64,000 nt of DNA from Callorhinus ursinus (Eukaryota; Chordata; Mammalia; Carnivora; Otariidae): contig NW_020313044.1 in the NCBI RefSeq assembly GCF_003265705.1, positions 5,457,465 through 5,521,464 of the forward strand, given 5' to 3'. The notes under the pieces are model-generated. The model saw nothing but the letters and a program-made list of their open reading frames with translations, was not told the origin of the DNA and searched no databases. The translations under genes and the position numbers were made by a program. Positions 10,642 through 22,153 of this stretch are shown here, one piece after another; position 1 is the stretch's first letter, and every line of letters starts with the position of its first letter.

Positions 10642-13129
10642 TTGTGCATTTCATTGTAGGTAGCTTTTACCTTAAAAATTAAGGCTGATAAACCAGTATT
10701 AAACTTTAATAAATGATAAGCGTACTCAAGTGCTTAGATGGGAAGTGTTGATGTCTGCAGTAATTTATCAAAAAATAAGTTGGATAGGTGGCTGATACCG
10801 AGAGATGGCTGGTTACATGATCAGGCAAATGTAGTAAAATACTAACAACAGTAGGATGGGAATGATGGGTTGTATGTGTATGTATTCACCGTCACTTTTT
10901 TCCTGTAAGTTTGAAAATGTTTCAAAGTAAATGTTGAGAGTAGGGAGTGAATATGCTGCTCTGGCCAACCTGGCCTAAGTCATACTATCTGTCTACCTCC
11001 GGAGTCAGAAGTGGACTGACCTCTGCTTGTGATGGAGAGGTGTAGACCCTTGGAAGGAGAGCAGGGTACCTAATGACAAGTGAATGAACACTGTAGGTAA
11101 CCAAAAGACAAATCTTCATGTGCAGGGGCTCTGATCGTCCCAACCTTACCCTTTACTCCAATCATTGTGTGGGAAATAGTGTGGTATCTTGATAAACCTC
11201 CTCCTTTGACACTGTCTGGAGATAAGAAAGGGCTCCGTCTAATAACTTTTTAACCTTTGTAGAACCAGAAAGGATTCTAGAATCTAAAATACAGTTTGTA
11301 AACCCTATTCTGCTCCTTGGGTGTTTCAGGAAAACAGAGATTCCTCATGTCAAAGAGCTAGGGATCCCCTCCCTACCAGTTCAGAGCAAAAAAATCAAAG
11401 CGAATATTCCCAGAACCTCTTGCTGCATATGCTGGGTTGACATCAGGTTTATTCCTAGATTTAGGGTAGGACCTGTATCCGGGGAAACTCGGCTTTGAGT
11501 CATCTATCTAGAAATGCAGTACTCTGACCTACCAGTTGTCTGTAGGGAAAGAAGTCACCTGTGCCTGTGTTGGATAAATTTCCCTCCTGCCTCTGGGAGA
11601 GGCATTGCAGGGATGAAGGGACTGGAAGTTGAAAGGAGTGAATTTTGTGCAGTGACTCACTGTCTGGCTGTCCTTTCTCCTGGGCAGGGCCCTGCTCTAG
11701 TAGCAGAACCTCACAAGCTCCAACTTTGGAATCATGTGTACTGTACCAAAGAATTTCTCATTTGCAGTTTTCCAAAGCACAAAAGAACAAGGTTCCCTCT
11801 TCTGATGGAGCTGTGCCACTATTTCCAAAGACATGGAGGGGGTGTTGGTGGGGGGAGGGGGCAGAGGAACACAGAAAGACTTTCTCTGTTTAAAATTACA
11901 ATTTTTGTCTGACGAATGGGGTGGTAGAAGCATCATGGTGATGGGCTAGTGGGTTCATACCCACTTTTTAATGTTACGTCGGTGTGAAGCCAGGAAATGC
12001 TAAAGCCAGAAGACTCCTCGCACTCTGATCTGACCACATCCTACATACGTGTCAGCTCATATACCATCTACTTAATGTAGTACATTTGCTATCAAGTGAG
12101 CTTGTGGTTTTTTCTGTTGCCCTTAAAATTTTCCTCAAATACTCTTCTTACTTGGACATTACTTAGATTTCATTTTTCCTCTTTTGCGTACAGGTTTGTT
12201 TATATTGGCTGTGACTCTGATCTTGGGTTGAAAGCTAGGGAAGTTGCTTATAGGGGTTTTCAGGATTTCTGAATATGAAATGCAAGGAAATTGCATAATG
12301 TTGCAGCGTTTCCTCTTCTTGTTGCTTGCTTGTTACCCAAAATACAGTAGTTCCTTCTAGAAGCTTGAAGGAATTTGGCAGGTCTTACACTCTGATGGTC
12401 TATTGTGGGTCTAGAGAGTCAGTGTTACCCTGATTTGAGGTTGAATTTTTCTTGAGGTCAAACAACAAAGCTTCCTGAATTATAACTATGGCAACAGTGT
12501 TTATATAACAGGCAAATCACAGGGCTGTGGGGGAGGAGCATGTACAGCAGTCAGTGTTAGTAACTCCAGAAACATTGCACTCATGTTTAAAATCTAGCAG
12601 GACCAGAAACAAGTTACAATAGCTGGCCCACCCCTTGGCTGCATCTCTGGTTGTGACTGACCACCTACATGCCCCGTGACAACCAGTTTCTTGCCTTAAA
12701 ATTCTATGATCTTAAATTGAAATTTCTCACAGGAAGTGCGTTAAGTGTCAGCGACACTCAAAATATGAAAGCCTCACTCTAAGGATAATTTCCTCATCAC
12801 GGTCCTTAGGGTCCACTTCCGACCCACTGAGAATGACTGAAAGAAGGTTCATCCTTTGTCTTAAGCTCCTTTGTCCCTCAATCAGGAGCAACTTCTTACA
12901 CACTAACCATATGCCTAGCGTTGTGTTAGATGCCAGGGAGACCCCTGGTAGAAATGTAAGACAGAACTGGTCATAAGGAATTTATTTGCAGATTAGAAAT
13001 AATGGAAAATGGGAAATTGTATTTTGAAGTATTAAACTGTATAGGACAGACTGTCAGAGCAGTGAGAGGCCAAAGCAATAGGGGGTCTGCAGCCATGAAG
13101 TCAGTTAGAACATCTTTGTGGAGGCAGCA

Positions 13130-13229
13130 GACAGGGAAATAGCATTTTTGAGTACTTGCAGGTGCTGTGAGGCTATTTTAGTTCTTCTAAGACCACCTCG
13201 AAGTATATTACTTAGCTCTACTTTATAAT
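13130..13229 (-). repeat. MIR-like SINE, split by a Can-SINE (continues 13457-13560)
   Basis: 'gagtacttgcaggtgctgtg' and 'acttagctctactttataat' before the Can-SINE, and 'catagctaaaatgtggtaga' with 'ccaggctttaacaccaactc' after it, follow the reversed MIR layout. It is diverged. Confidence 0.5.
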
Positions 13230-13246
13230 AAGAAAACGTACTCAGA

Positions 13247-13439
13247 GGATGCTTGGGTGGCTCAGTCAGTTAAGCGTCCGACTCTTGGTTTTGGTTCAGG
13301 TCATGATCTCAGGGTTGTGAGATTGAGCCCCGTGTCAGCCTCCATGCTCTGCAGGGAGTCTGTTAGAGATTCTCTCTCCCTCTCCCTGCTTTCTCTCTCT
13401 CTCAAATAAATAAATAAATAAAAATAAAATCTTTAAAAA
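13247..13439 (+). mobile_element. Can-SINE
   Basis: Head 'gcttgggtggctcagtcagt', then 'ggtcatgatctcagggttgt', a CT-rich part and an (AAATA)n tail. Target-site duplication: aagaaaacgtactcaga at 13230-13246 and a one-mismatch copy at 13440-13456. It sits inside an older MIR-like repeat. Confidence 0.93.
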
Positions 13440-14779
13440 AAGAAAACATACTCAGAAATGTTAAATTGCCACGTGAAGGCGCATAGCTAAAATGTGGTAG
13501 AACCAGGCTTTAACACCAACTCTCCAGGGCCACATCACTACTCTGTCTACCACCCTGCTTCACCTGACGCTAGGCCATTTCCCCCATCCTGGAATCCACT
13601 GAAGTCTTGTACAGGGGAGAGGATAGGGTCACAATAATTAAACCTCAAATGAAGTTGCATTTGTCAGCCCAGGAATGCCCAGGGCCACCTTCTAGATGAA
13701 ATGGAGCTTAGTCTTATGTGTCAGAATGACATTCAGCCAGTTTCTCTGCTTTCCTGGACTATGAAGAGCTCTTAACTGTCAGTTATTTGTATCCCTCTGA
13801 AATCTGCCATCCTAGGACACCACCCTGACTTTCATCTCTGTTCGGAATAGTAAGTCTTGCCATTCTTCCACATGACAGCCCTTTGAGTATTTGAAGACTA
13901 GTATTGTGATCTCCTGATGGTTTTTCTTCAGTGGAAAGACAGCAGAGCCAGCAAGACCAGGTAGAAGGCCAATGCCAGGGTGCCAACAAGTGGTTCAAAT
14001 CTGGCTGAGGGCAGTAGAAGAAGAAATGGGGATGAGGAATAGATTTAAGGAATATGATAGTGATAGAATTGATAAGTTGGTTATGGTGACTCCCCAGGGA
14101 GAATGAGGATGGTGTCCATGTGGAACGTGAATGCTAAGAGGGTAGAAGTAGCAGGTGTCTAGAGCACTTTGTTTTCCCCCAGTATTATTGAGGAATTATA
14201 CAAGACATAAGCCCTTTATATCCTTAGGTACAAACCAGCCGGAAATGCTTGAACAAATGGGAAAGAAAGTGTATTTTTCTGTCATCATTGTCATAATCAT
14301 GTTGAACAGCAAGTAGTTGTTTGTATTCACTAGTATGCTGGTGTGTTGGTATGCAAGAAGGCTTGAGCAGCCGTCAGATTCTCTCTTCAGTTGGCTTCAG
14401 GAGCACAGCCATTTGGTCACTCTTTGCTGGGCCATTTTCCAAGACTGCCTGAGTCTGCGGTGCCTCTTTTGTATAGGGGAGGGGAGACTCAGTAGCATGA
14501 GGTATAGTAACCCCTTCTTTGGTTCGGATTTCACAACTTCCTGGTGACGCCCTTTTGAGTCTTGACAGCCTTGAGTTAAGCCAAATAATGTAAATCTGCT
14601 TTATATTGTCTCGTAACAAGGCCTAAATTGTACATTTTCATTCTTCTCTAATGTAGAGATTCCTGGAGCATTCCAGATATTTGGAAGAATGACATATAGT
14701 CGCTCAGCAATGATAGATCTGCTTACCTTTCCTATCTGGTTAGTGCATCAGTGCATTGTCTTCATCAACCCCAACATGG

Positions 14780-14997
14780 GGGGGGGGGCACCTGGGTGGC
14801 TCAGTCGGTTGAGCATCTGCCTTCGGCTCAGGTCATGATCCCACGGTCCTGTGATAGAGCCCTGCATCTGGTTCCTGCTCAGCAGAGAGCCTGCTTCTCC
14901 CTCTGCCTCTGCCTACTTTGCTCTCTCTCGCTCACACTCTCTGTGTCAAATAAATAAATAAAAAATTTTTCTCCCCCCTTTAGGGGGAGAAAAAAAA
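14780..14997 (+). mobile_element. Can-SINE with a hairpin in its tail
   Basis: Near-consensus SINE ('cacctgggtggctcagtcgg', 'ggtcatgatcccacggtcct') flanked by a perfect 13-bp duplication, aaccccaacatgg (14767-14779 and 14998-15010). Its tail contains a perfect 12-bp inverted repeat, tttttctccccc at 14966-14977 and its complement at 14983-14994. Confidence 0.93.
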
Positions 14998-16029
14998 AAC
15001 CCCAACATGGTGATTTAAAAAGAAAAAAAAAATTCAGTCTCTCCTTTATTCTTCTACTCAAAAACTTCATCCAGTCAATACTTATTGAGTGGCCTGCTAT
15101 ATTCTAGTCACTGAGCCCTCTTTCTGAGTAATTCTGGAGGGTGCAAGAGCAAGGTTTTCACCTTTGTTCAAAAATAAGTCATCAGAAAGAGCCATCAGAT
15201 ACATTTACATCGACTTGACTTTCAAGAGAGCCCCTCTAAGCCAGCAAATGCGAAACTGGTAGCAGTGGAAAGGGCGAGCAGAAGGGAGGGGGGGTTGCTA
15301 GGTGAAAAAGAGAAAAGCAGTGGCAGCCATTTTACTTCTGTTTTCTCCTGCGCATCAGGCTGTGATGAGAGGCACACTCCTAATGGGAAGAGGAGGAGCC
15401 AATACCTAGCTCCCAGAGCTCTGGCCCCTAGACACATCCTTCTTTATTGCAAGGTATTCAAATTGGTTTTATCTCTCCGTGCTTAAGATTCAGACAGTTC
15501 CTTCTCAAAGCTTTCCCAAGTGTAGCTTGTGGCCCACTGTGACAAGAGGGTCCCTCCTTGATCTAAAAAAGCATGTCCACTATTGAGTGGCATTCCACAG
15601 ACCCAGGTTGTCTTACTTGTAACCTCTCAGGAGTGTCACTTAAAGTTTCTAAATTTAGCCTGTTAATAGAGTTTGACAAGAATTCGAATGTGGTGCTCTA
15701 CTAGGAAATCTGTCTGCCCCACAGTCCTTGGCAATGCTGACTAGTTCTCTATATGTGCTCAGAGTTTCAGGGAAGGATGTTTTTTGGGCATCCTGAAGTG
15801 TCTCAAGCTGGTTGTGGTTTTCAATTACTGCTATGTTTGTATTAATTGGAAGTTTGTGGAATTACTGTTATGTTTAAATTGGATGGAAATTTTGTTCTTA
15901 CATAATGGTTGCATTGTTGCCACTTTAATTACTGCTTAGCTTCTTTTGAGTTCTTTGTTAATTGCCAAGGTGTTTTTTTTTTCTCCCCTAGAAAGTGGGA
16001 CTGAGTGGGGAAATTGCATGAAGTTGTGG

Positions 16030-16215
16030 TTGAGCACAGCTAGTCTAGAGCACTCTGCCATTTGTTAGTTTTGTAAACTTTGGGAAGTTATTTAAGCTAC
16101 ATAGTGCCGTGAAGTAGAGGCAGTGCTACTACCCTCTAAGGCTTCAGGATGAAATAAAATAATTCATCTCAATGCCTCGTATGGTGCGTGGCACATAATT
16201 GGTGAAAAAGTGGTT
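16030..16215 (+). repeat. MIR SINE
   Basis: 'tgggaagttatttaagctac', 'ggatgaaataaaataattca' and 'gtgcgtggcacataattggt' follow the MIR order on the plus strand. Old and diverged. Confidence 0.65.
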
Positions 16216-16529
16216 GAACAAGTGGTTGGCAGTAGGTGGTTACTTTTGTTTTTGACTGCTGTTTTAAAAAAAAAAATTGAGAACCCATTGCTCTCTAAGT
16301 TGACTTTGGATGGTTCTTTCTCTTCCTTGCCCTTAGTCCCTTAATCAGTTTCAGTTGGTTAAATTAAAATGCTCATGAGCCCTGTGTTACCGGATCCCTC
16401 AACCTACATTCCCATCCTTAGCCTTTTACCCCAGAGGGGATAAGTGAAGAGAATTAACGAGGAGGATGAAAATGATGGTGGTGAAATTTTATCTTTATGG
16501 AACTCTAAGTGGGACATGGAACTGGTGTT

Positions 16530-16660
16530 CTCTGCTTTGCATTAAATGTTTTATATTTTTTATCTTACTCAATTTTCACACACCCTTAAGAGGTAGGGAA
16601 TGTTAATATCCTCATTTTACAGGTGGCATGATTAAGGTTTAGAGATGGTAAGTGACGGGA
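16530..16660 (-). repeat. MIR SINE fragment
   Basis: Reverse-orientation MIR phrases: 'atcttactcaattttcacac', 'ttaagaggtagggaatgtta' and 'tcattttacaggtggcatga'. Confidence 0.6.
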
Positions 16661-17179
16661 GAAAGCGTATTAACTGAATTAGTCTTCACAGGAGCCGTAA
16701 TACAGGGACTGTTTAGTGACTCGTGTCTCCTTGAATTAATCCAGGAGAGTTATGTTCTATCCTTTTGAGACAAAGGCTCTTGAGAAGCTTACTTGAAAGC
16801 TTGTAAACCTGAGATAATTCGGCTAATCAGTCATAAGACAGAAGCCATGGCCAAAGACACTTTATTTCAGGTAGTTGACCTCGCCTCTGTACTTCAGTGT
16901 TATACTAGTGGGCCACCATGAGATCTGTAGAAGATTTCCCCTGAAACTAATATAACAATGTATGTTAGTTACACTTGAATAATAATAATAATACAGATTT
17001 CTCCAGAACAGACTGACCATTTTTCAAGGGTGAATTGCATGCCCTTGGCTTCTGCTGGTATGGGAGGGAGGTATATATAGACTATAGACTACTGGTTTTG
17101 CTTGGTAGTAATGCGCATTTGCTACTGCTTGGAAAAGTTAAAGAGTATTGTAACCTCCCTGTGGAGGCAAGATAGAATA

Positions 17180-17330
17180 GGAAGTTTCTCACTGGCTCTC
17201 TGTCCTTGGACAAACTGTGTAACCTCTCTGGGCCTCAGGTTTCACATCTGCAAAATGGGAACAGTGCTAGTACTTATGCCATAACGTGGTTAAAAGGATT
17301 CAGTGATGTGTGTGGTACTTGGTAAAGTTA
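17180..17330 (+). repeat. MIR SINE
   Basis: 'aacctctctgggcctcaggt' followed by 'catctgcaaaatgggaacag' and 'taaaaggattcagtgatgtg' is the typical MIR core. Confidence 0.8.
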
Positions 17331-18234
17331 AACAAAGCCATTCCCACTTAGTCCTATTACCATGCTGCCATCTGGCCTGTGTGGTGGTGAGGCTGCTCCC
17401 CCATCCTGGGCCTTCCTTGTTGGGCCATGTAGTCACACAGTTCTGGAGGGCATGGTTTGTTAGCTTTATTTCAAAACTCATTCTCTTTGGCTCATTTACC
17501 AAACTAGCAGAGATGAATGGCCTGGCCTTAAAGGATTGGGCAGCACATGTTTCTGGCACCTTTGGCTCATTGATCATGCCTCTCCGATTTGGGGAATGCT
17601 TGGGTGTTGCAGGCAAGCACTTCCTGAGACCCAGGAAACCTTGAAGGAAAGTACTTTGGTGCAAATTCTCCTCCTAATAAAGAAGAGTTAAAAGTCTTGC
17701 ATTTCGTTTTTCTTTCTAGATTTTGCCATTTATAAACAGGAGCAAGTTTCTCTCAGAATGTTTAAATTTAATGGAATGAATTGGTCAGGGATGCTGAAAA
17801 AAAAATTCTTGACAAAGTAGGGTCTCTTCCCTTGCACTTGGCTCACGCAGTTTCCAAGGTTAGTGAACACCATTCACCATGGGTTGCTGGTCCTAGCTAT
17901 TACGAGGCTACCTGTTTCACTCACAGGTCACAACATCCTGCAGGATTGCGTTGCTGCCTCTCTGCCACATTTTCGTCTTCCTCCCTTCTCTACTATGTAC
18001 TGATTGCCAGTTGCACTGGTCTTCCTCCTTCCAAAACGCTGTGCCAGGATCACAGTCTTTTGACCCCTCATCTCTAGAACTTTTAAGCATAAAAACTGAT
18101 GCCTTTGCCCCAAGTACAGAAACCCTTTTCTCTAATCCTCATCCTCCTGACTTTCAAATAGTGGTTCTTTAGGAAATCAATAATAATAAAATGGAGTGAT
18201 TTGTCCTTCTTAGAGTTTGATCATTCAAAACCCT

Positions 18235-18365
18235 CTTGGCCAACTCCTTCAATTTACAGATGAGGCAGTAGAGGCCCAGACAGGGTGAGAGCCTTACCCA
18301 ATGACTCAAGGCAACTGAAGGGCTAGGTTGGAAAGCTCTTGACCAGCCATTCCAACCCACACTTG
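18235..18365 (-). repeat. MIR SINE fragment
   Basis: 'aatttacagatgaggcagta', 'gaggcccagacagggtgaga' and 'ttacccaatgactcaaggca' match MIR in reverse. Confidence 0.65.
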
Positions 18366-18375
18366 CTAGCAGGTA

Positions 18376-18488
18376 GAAATCCCTTTTAGGGTTTCATGAC
18401 TCTTTTTTAGAGATGCTTGGCTCTGACCCCTCTAGGGGTTAAATAAGTGGTTCTCAGCCAAGAGTAGCCATCAGAATCACTTGGAATA
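18376..18488. repeat. Left arm of a ~115-bp inverted duplication
   Basis: This segment (aaatcccttttagggtttca … gccatcagaatcacttggaa) is the reverse complement, at roughly 80% identity by eye, of 18982-19095. Part of it resembles hAT/MER5-type ends ('gtggttctcagcc', 'catcagaatcac'), but the similarity extends beyond that motif on the outer side. Confidence 0.8.
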
Positions 18489-18643
18489 GATAGGTAGGTA
18501 GGTAGGTAGGTAGGTAGGTAGATCAATGGATACATACATACATATGTACATATGTTCATACATACATACTTATGACGGCCAGCTTTGTACATATGTTCAT
18601 ACATACATACATACATACATACTTATGATAGCCAGCTTTACCC
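18489..18643. repeat. GGTA/CATA microsatellite with an internal tandem duplication
   Basis: (GGTA)n at 18493-18520 is followed by imperfect (CATA)n. A unit starting gtacatatgttcatacatac and ending 'gccagcttt' occurs twice (18546-18586 and 18587-18643), the second copy with extra CATA units. Because CATA number differs between the copies, the tract is probably polymorphic. Confidence 0.85.
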
Positions 18644-18754
18644 TATGCATTTTCATATATAAAGAATAATAATCACCAAAGAGAGATTTGGAAAACTATG
18701 ATTTTTTTCCCTTTATAACAGAGGGTTTATCTTACTTACTAATGTCACCATATT

Positions 18755-18812
18755 AGGGATTGGCAAACTGCCCTATAGACCAAATCCAGCACACCACCTG
18801 GTTTTTGTATAA
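18755..18812. mobile_element. hAT-type DNA transposon end (left)
   Basis: 'attggcaaactgccctatag' and 'accaaatccagcacaccacc' resemble one end of a mammalian hAT (Charlie-group) element. Its apparent other end lies at about 19213-19290. The internal sequence is mostly unrecognised and is interrupted by the inverted-duplication arm. Confidence 0.5.
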
Positions 18813-18964
18813 CCTGGCATTTGTAGATGAACATCTGCAATTGATTTGATAGGAAATACTGACTTGGAACCCTAATTAAGCCAAATGTTATCCTCCTTAT
18901 GTAAAACCAACAAACAAATAAAACCCCATTCTTTTGATTGGTAGATCTGCATTTCAAAAAATTA

Positions 18965-19117
18965 TACTCCTTGGAAGAGAGATTCCACAGGATTCTGATG
19001 GCCACTCTTGGTTGAGAACCACTTACTTAACTTCTAGAGGAACTGAGCCAAGCATCTCTGAAAAGAGACCCTTGGAACTCTAAAAGGGATTTTTACTGTG
19101 AGGAATATTATACCTGT
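18965..19117. repeat. Right arm of the inverted duplication, flanked by a 14-bp direct repeat
   Basis: The core at 18982-19095 is an inverted copy of 18376-18488. The segment is bounded by the direct repeat atttcaaaaaatta (18951-18964 and 19118-19131), which looks like a target-site duplication. It also seems to interrupt a hAT-like element. Together these suggest an inserted copy of a short element or of the neighbouring sequence. Confidence 0.7.
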
Positions 19118-19212
19118 ATTTCAAAAAATTACTGTGTTTTAAATTTTATCAACCAAAAATTTGTGGAAATTCATTTTCTCTCTTGTTAAACAAGTATCTG
19201 CGTAATACTGAT

Positions 19213-19290
19213 TTTGTTTCTTGGCCCACAAAGCCTAAAATATTTACTGTCTAGCTCTTCACAGAAGAAGCTTGCCGACTCTTGCAGTAT
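19213..19290. mobile_element. hAT-type DNA transposon end (right)
   Basis: 'ggcccacaaagcctaaaata' and 'tttactgtctagctcttcac' match the other end of a common mammalian hAT element, pairing with 18755-18812. Confidence 0.5.
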
Positions 19291-19489
19291 GTCATTGTGT
19301 GTTTTATATTGGGGTATTTTCTCTTTTTCTCTATTGGAGCACTTCCCCTTTTATGATTTCTGTAAATAATTTAAGGGATTTACATTGTAAAAGTAACGAA
19401 TTTTCCTTACAACTTTCAAATTTCAAAACCATATAAAGTATTGGTTCCACACCCCAGTGTTAACACTTAGCAGTTTATAATGTATCTTT

Positions 19490-19680
19490 GTCCTGACTTT
19501 GCCATTTACTAGCTGTGAGACCTTAGTTAACCTCTCTAAGTCTCAGATTCTCCATCTGTAATGCAGTGATGGGTTCCTACTCAATAGAATTGTTGTGTAG
19601 ATAATTTGAGATCATTCATGTGGATTGCTCAGCATGTTGCTTGGTGCACAGTAAATGCTTAATGATTGTAACTATTTAAA
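19490..19680 (+). repeat. MIR SINE
   Basis: A well-preserved core: 'tgccatttactagctgtgag', 'aacctctctaagtctcagat', 'catctgtaatgcagtgatgg' and 'agtaaatgcttaatgattgt'. Confidence 0.85.
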
Positions 19681-19754
19681 ACTTTTCTTCTTTTTAATTT
19701 AAATATACACATAAGTTTTGTTTTTAAAGAATATGATCTTTTTTTAGAGTAAAG

Positions 19755-19838
19755 TTCCATAGGTGATTCTGATGTATACATACTTGAGAATACTTGAGAA
19801 TGTATCCATAGGTGATTCTGATGTATACATACTTGATG
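19755..19838. repeat. Tandem duplication (~48-bp unit)
   Basis: A unit starting 'tccataggtgattctgatgt' and continuing 'atacatacttga' occurs twice (about 19757 and 19805). The spacer contains its own short repeat, 'gaatactt' followed by 'gagaat'. The copies are nearly identical, so the duplication is recent. Confidence 0.8.
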
Positions 19839-20010
19839 AAGTAAATACTGGGAAGTAGATAATTTTAGAGAGGATTCATGTTTGGGGGCCAGAAATTGCC
19901 TTCCATTTTATAGCATAAATTAGGGAAAGGGGGCAGGTAATGATCTTATTCATTGAACCTGTAGTGTGGTAGAAAATTCACACAAGTAAATGTTTATTTC
20001 TGTTTTCTAG

Positions 20011-20047
20011 GTCTACAATTCGAACAAAGACAGTCAGAGTGAAGGAA
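20011..20047 (+). CDS. ARHGAP26: ARHGAP26 coding exon, PH-RhoGAP linker (37 nt)
   Basis: This short internal exon encodes VYNSNKDSQSEG plus the first base of a Thr codon. That matches, from memory, the linker between the PH and RhoGAP domains of ARHGAP26/GRAF1 (about human residues 370-381). The acceptor is a pyrimidine-rich tract ending 'tgttttctag', and the donor is a consensus 'gtaagt'. The exon begins at a codon boundary and ends one base into a codon; the 'CT' opening the next exon completes Thr. The protein is a BAR-PH-RhoGAP-SH3 regulator that stimulates GTP hydrolysis by RhoA and Cdc42 at membranes and focal adhesions. At 37 nt the exon is near microexon size. Nothing looks broken. 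The paralogues ARHGAP42, ARHGAP10 and OPHN1 are less likely because this linker is poorly conserved among them. Confidence 0.93.
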
Positions 20048-21960
20048 GTAAGTATGTCCTTTGGATAATTTTCTACAGCTGGGGTTGGGATTGAGCTTTA
20101 AAAGTTGCTACTCTGGGGAATAACCACCAGGGGGTGCTGTGGGCATGTTGGGTCTGCCCCATTTCCCTGGTGTAGTCCATTGCTTCCATCCTGACTTACC
20201 ATGTCAGTGACTCCAGGACATTTTAGTGAGCCTGACAGGCAAGGCTGTAATGACACCTTGCGATATATAACCCTTCACACTTGACAAAGCATTTTCAAGT
20301 ATATTATCTCAGTTAACCCTAGGTCTTGAGAATGTAGCTCCACTAACCACTTAAAAGCCACTCAGTCGAGTACTGTGCAGCTTCCCAAGAACCTTGTCCT
20401 AGGAGAAAGCCAGAATTGCCTCCTACACAGTCTTGTTCAAAGGACTGGATAGGCAACAACTATTTTAGGGATTGCTTAGTAACTGTGTTCTTTGTTACCT
20501 TTTTGGAGAAGAAAGAGTGGAGATGGTGAAGTCTGTAATAATATTCCTCCTCAATGGGAATGACCCTGGGCAGCCTCTGTAGAATATACAGCATATTTCC
20601 CCTGCTGCTGGCTCTGAGCACTCTGATTAATCATAATTTCCAAGGGCACCTGTAACCTTGTAAAGATGATGGGATTAAAATGAAAAGCTACTGCTAATGT
20701 CAGGGCTGATGATGTCCTTGGTGCATAGGAGTATGAACCAGTTCCTTCCAGGTTGCTTATAAGAGTGCAAAGGAAATCCTTTCCCCTTGCTTCGAATTGG
20801 CTTTGTAAAACCCACTTGGAGAAACATTCAAAGAGCCCTCCCATTAATTCCAGTGATGTCAAAAAATCAGTAAAGCAGTGCTTCTCCATGTGGACAAAAG
20901 GATGAGGTATTTTTGTGTGTGTTAAATTCATTAAAGGACAGAGATTTTCCTTTCATTCTTTCCAAAATACAGATTTTGACCAGGAGTTTTATAAAAAATA
21001 TTAAGTAATTTGGTATGGTTGCTATTGGTAGGTTAAGAGGACTTTAGAAGAGGGAAAAAGTTTTTTCTTTTTCCTTCAAGAATTGAATAAGGGAAAATTC
21101 CCCCCCTCCCCCGGTATCCCCAGGTGGGATTGTTTTAGTGTACCTGAAATCAATTCTGGCTAACTTATTCTAAAATAACAATAGCAAAAACCACAGTAAT
21201 GAAAATGAAGGAATATGGAAGGCTACTGAGTAACTCACAGTAAGGTAGGAAGAGCTGAAGAGCCAGGCTTGAAAACACACCAGCTCTGGAGCCCCAGGAA
21301 CCAATAAGAAAGGGTCTTCTGAATAATATCTGCAGGATGATGAAGCTCTGAACTGTTTTTTAGTATCTGCCTCACTCTTCTGAAAATTCAGATTCCCAGG
21401 AAGATAACAACAGGTTGGTCTAGCTTAGGCTGACTCAGGGGAAAACAGCATACTGTTACTGAGAGTTTTAAGAGTATTGCATAAAATGGGATCAGGGTAG
21501 TTTTCCAGTGGGAAATCAGGGAACCCACCAGAACAAGAGAGGACAGATGGCCAAGCAGACTTAAAAAACATGCCCATGCCATGCCCCAACCTGGGACACA
21601 CTGTTCTATAATGAATGACCCGAGAACTCTGGGGAATGAGATGCATATGAGTGACTACCAACGAGAAGTTTGCTTGTGACTTGTGATAAACCTTCTCCTC
21701 TCTGCTTGAGATAAGTGCCAGTAGATTTGAAAGATGACCCTGATTCTCCGGGTGGGCATGCCATCTGGTTATACCATTCTGTAGGGCCTTTGAGGAATAT
21801 GTATTGGAAGCCAATATCCTTTGAACCAGTGATTTGTCCTAAAGAAATAGACCAGAGTACAAAAAATATTTGTGCAACAAAGAAGTACACTGGAGCATTG
21901 GTAATAATAACAAGGGGAGACAATTAGATGTGCAAAAGGAAGTTGATTAAAAATATCAAG

Positions 21961-22153
21961 ATATGGGGTGCCTCTTGGTTTAGGTTCAGGTCATGATCTC
22001 AGGGTCCTGGGATCGAGCCCTGTGTTGGTCTCCATGCTTAGTGCAGAGTCCTCTTGAGATTCTCCCTCTCCTGCTCCTCCCTGCTCACGTTCTCTCTTTC
22101 TCTTTCTCCCTCTCTTTCTTTCTCTCTCAAATAAATAAAGAAATAAAATCTTT
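21961..22153 (+). mobile_element. Can-SINE with a deleted head
   Basis: Starts 'ggggtgcctcttggtttagg', missing the usual 'gggtggctcag' A-box segment, then continues normally with 'ggtcatgatctcagggtcct'. Flanked by aaaaatatcaag at 21949-21960 and 22154-22165. Loss of the A box is expected to disable its internal Pol III promoter. Confidence 0.9.

Larger units (their letters stand above)
1..20010 (+). other. ARHGAP26: ARHGAP26 intron upstream of the 37-nt exon (3' part)
   Basis: At least 20 kb of intron; the preceding exon, expected to end in the PH domain, was not found. Between the repeats listed separately, apparently unique sequence fills about 113-940, 3246-3660, 4947-5214, 6600-8560, 10650-13120, 13457-14766, 15011-16030, 16660-17180 and 17330-18235. 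In those stretches I see no open frame with coding character and no RNA gene. Confidence 0.85.

Noticed and set aside
11514..11912. 132-codon plus-strand ORF as a gene
   Set aside because: No recognisable domain, low-complexity Gly run, no Kozak or splice context, and it lies deep in the ARHGAP26 intron.
16841..16870. Upstream PH-domain exon of ARHGAP26 at 'gaagccatggcc'
   Set aside because: The similarity to the expected exon end is limited to a few bases; the following sequence does not encode the known residues and has no donor site.
16981..16995. Trinucleotide (AAT)n expansion
   Set aside because: Only about four units, 'aataataataata', at a normal background level.
18489..18643. CRISPR-like array
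   Set aside because: The repeats are 4-bp microsatellite units with one internal tandem duplication. There are no spacers of regular length and no cas genes, and the sequence is mammalian.
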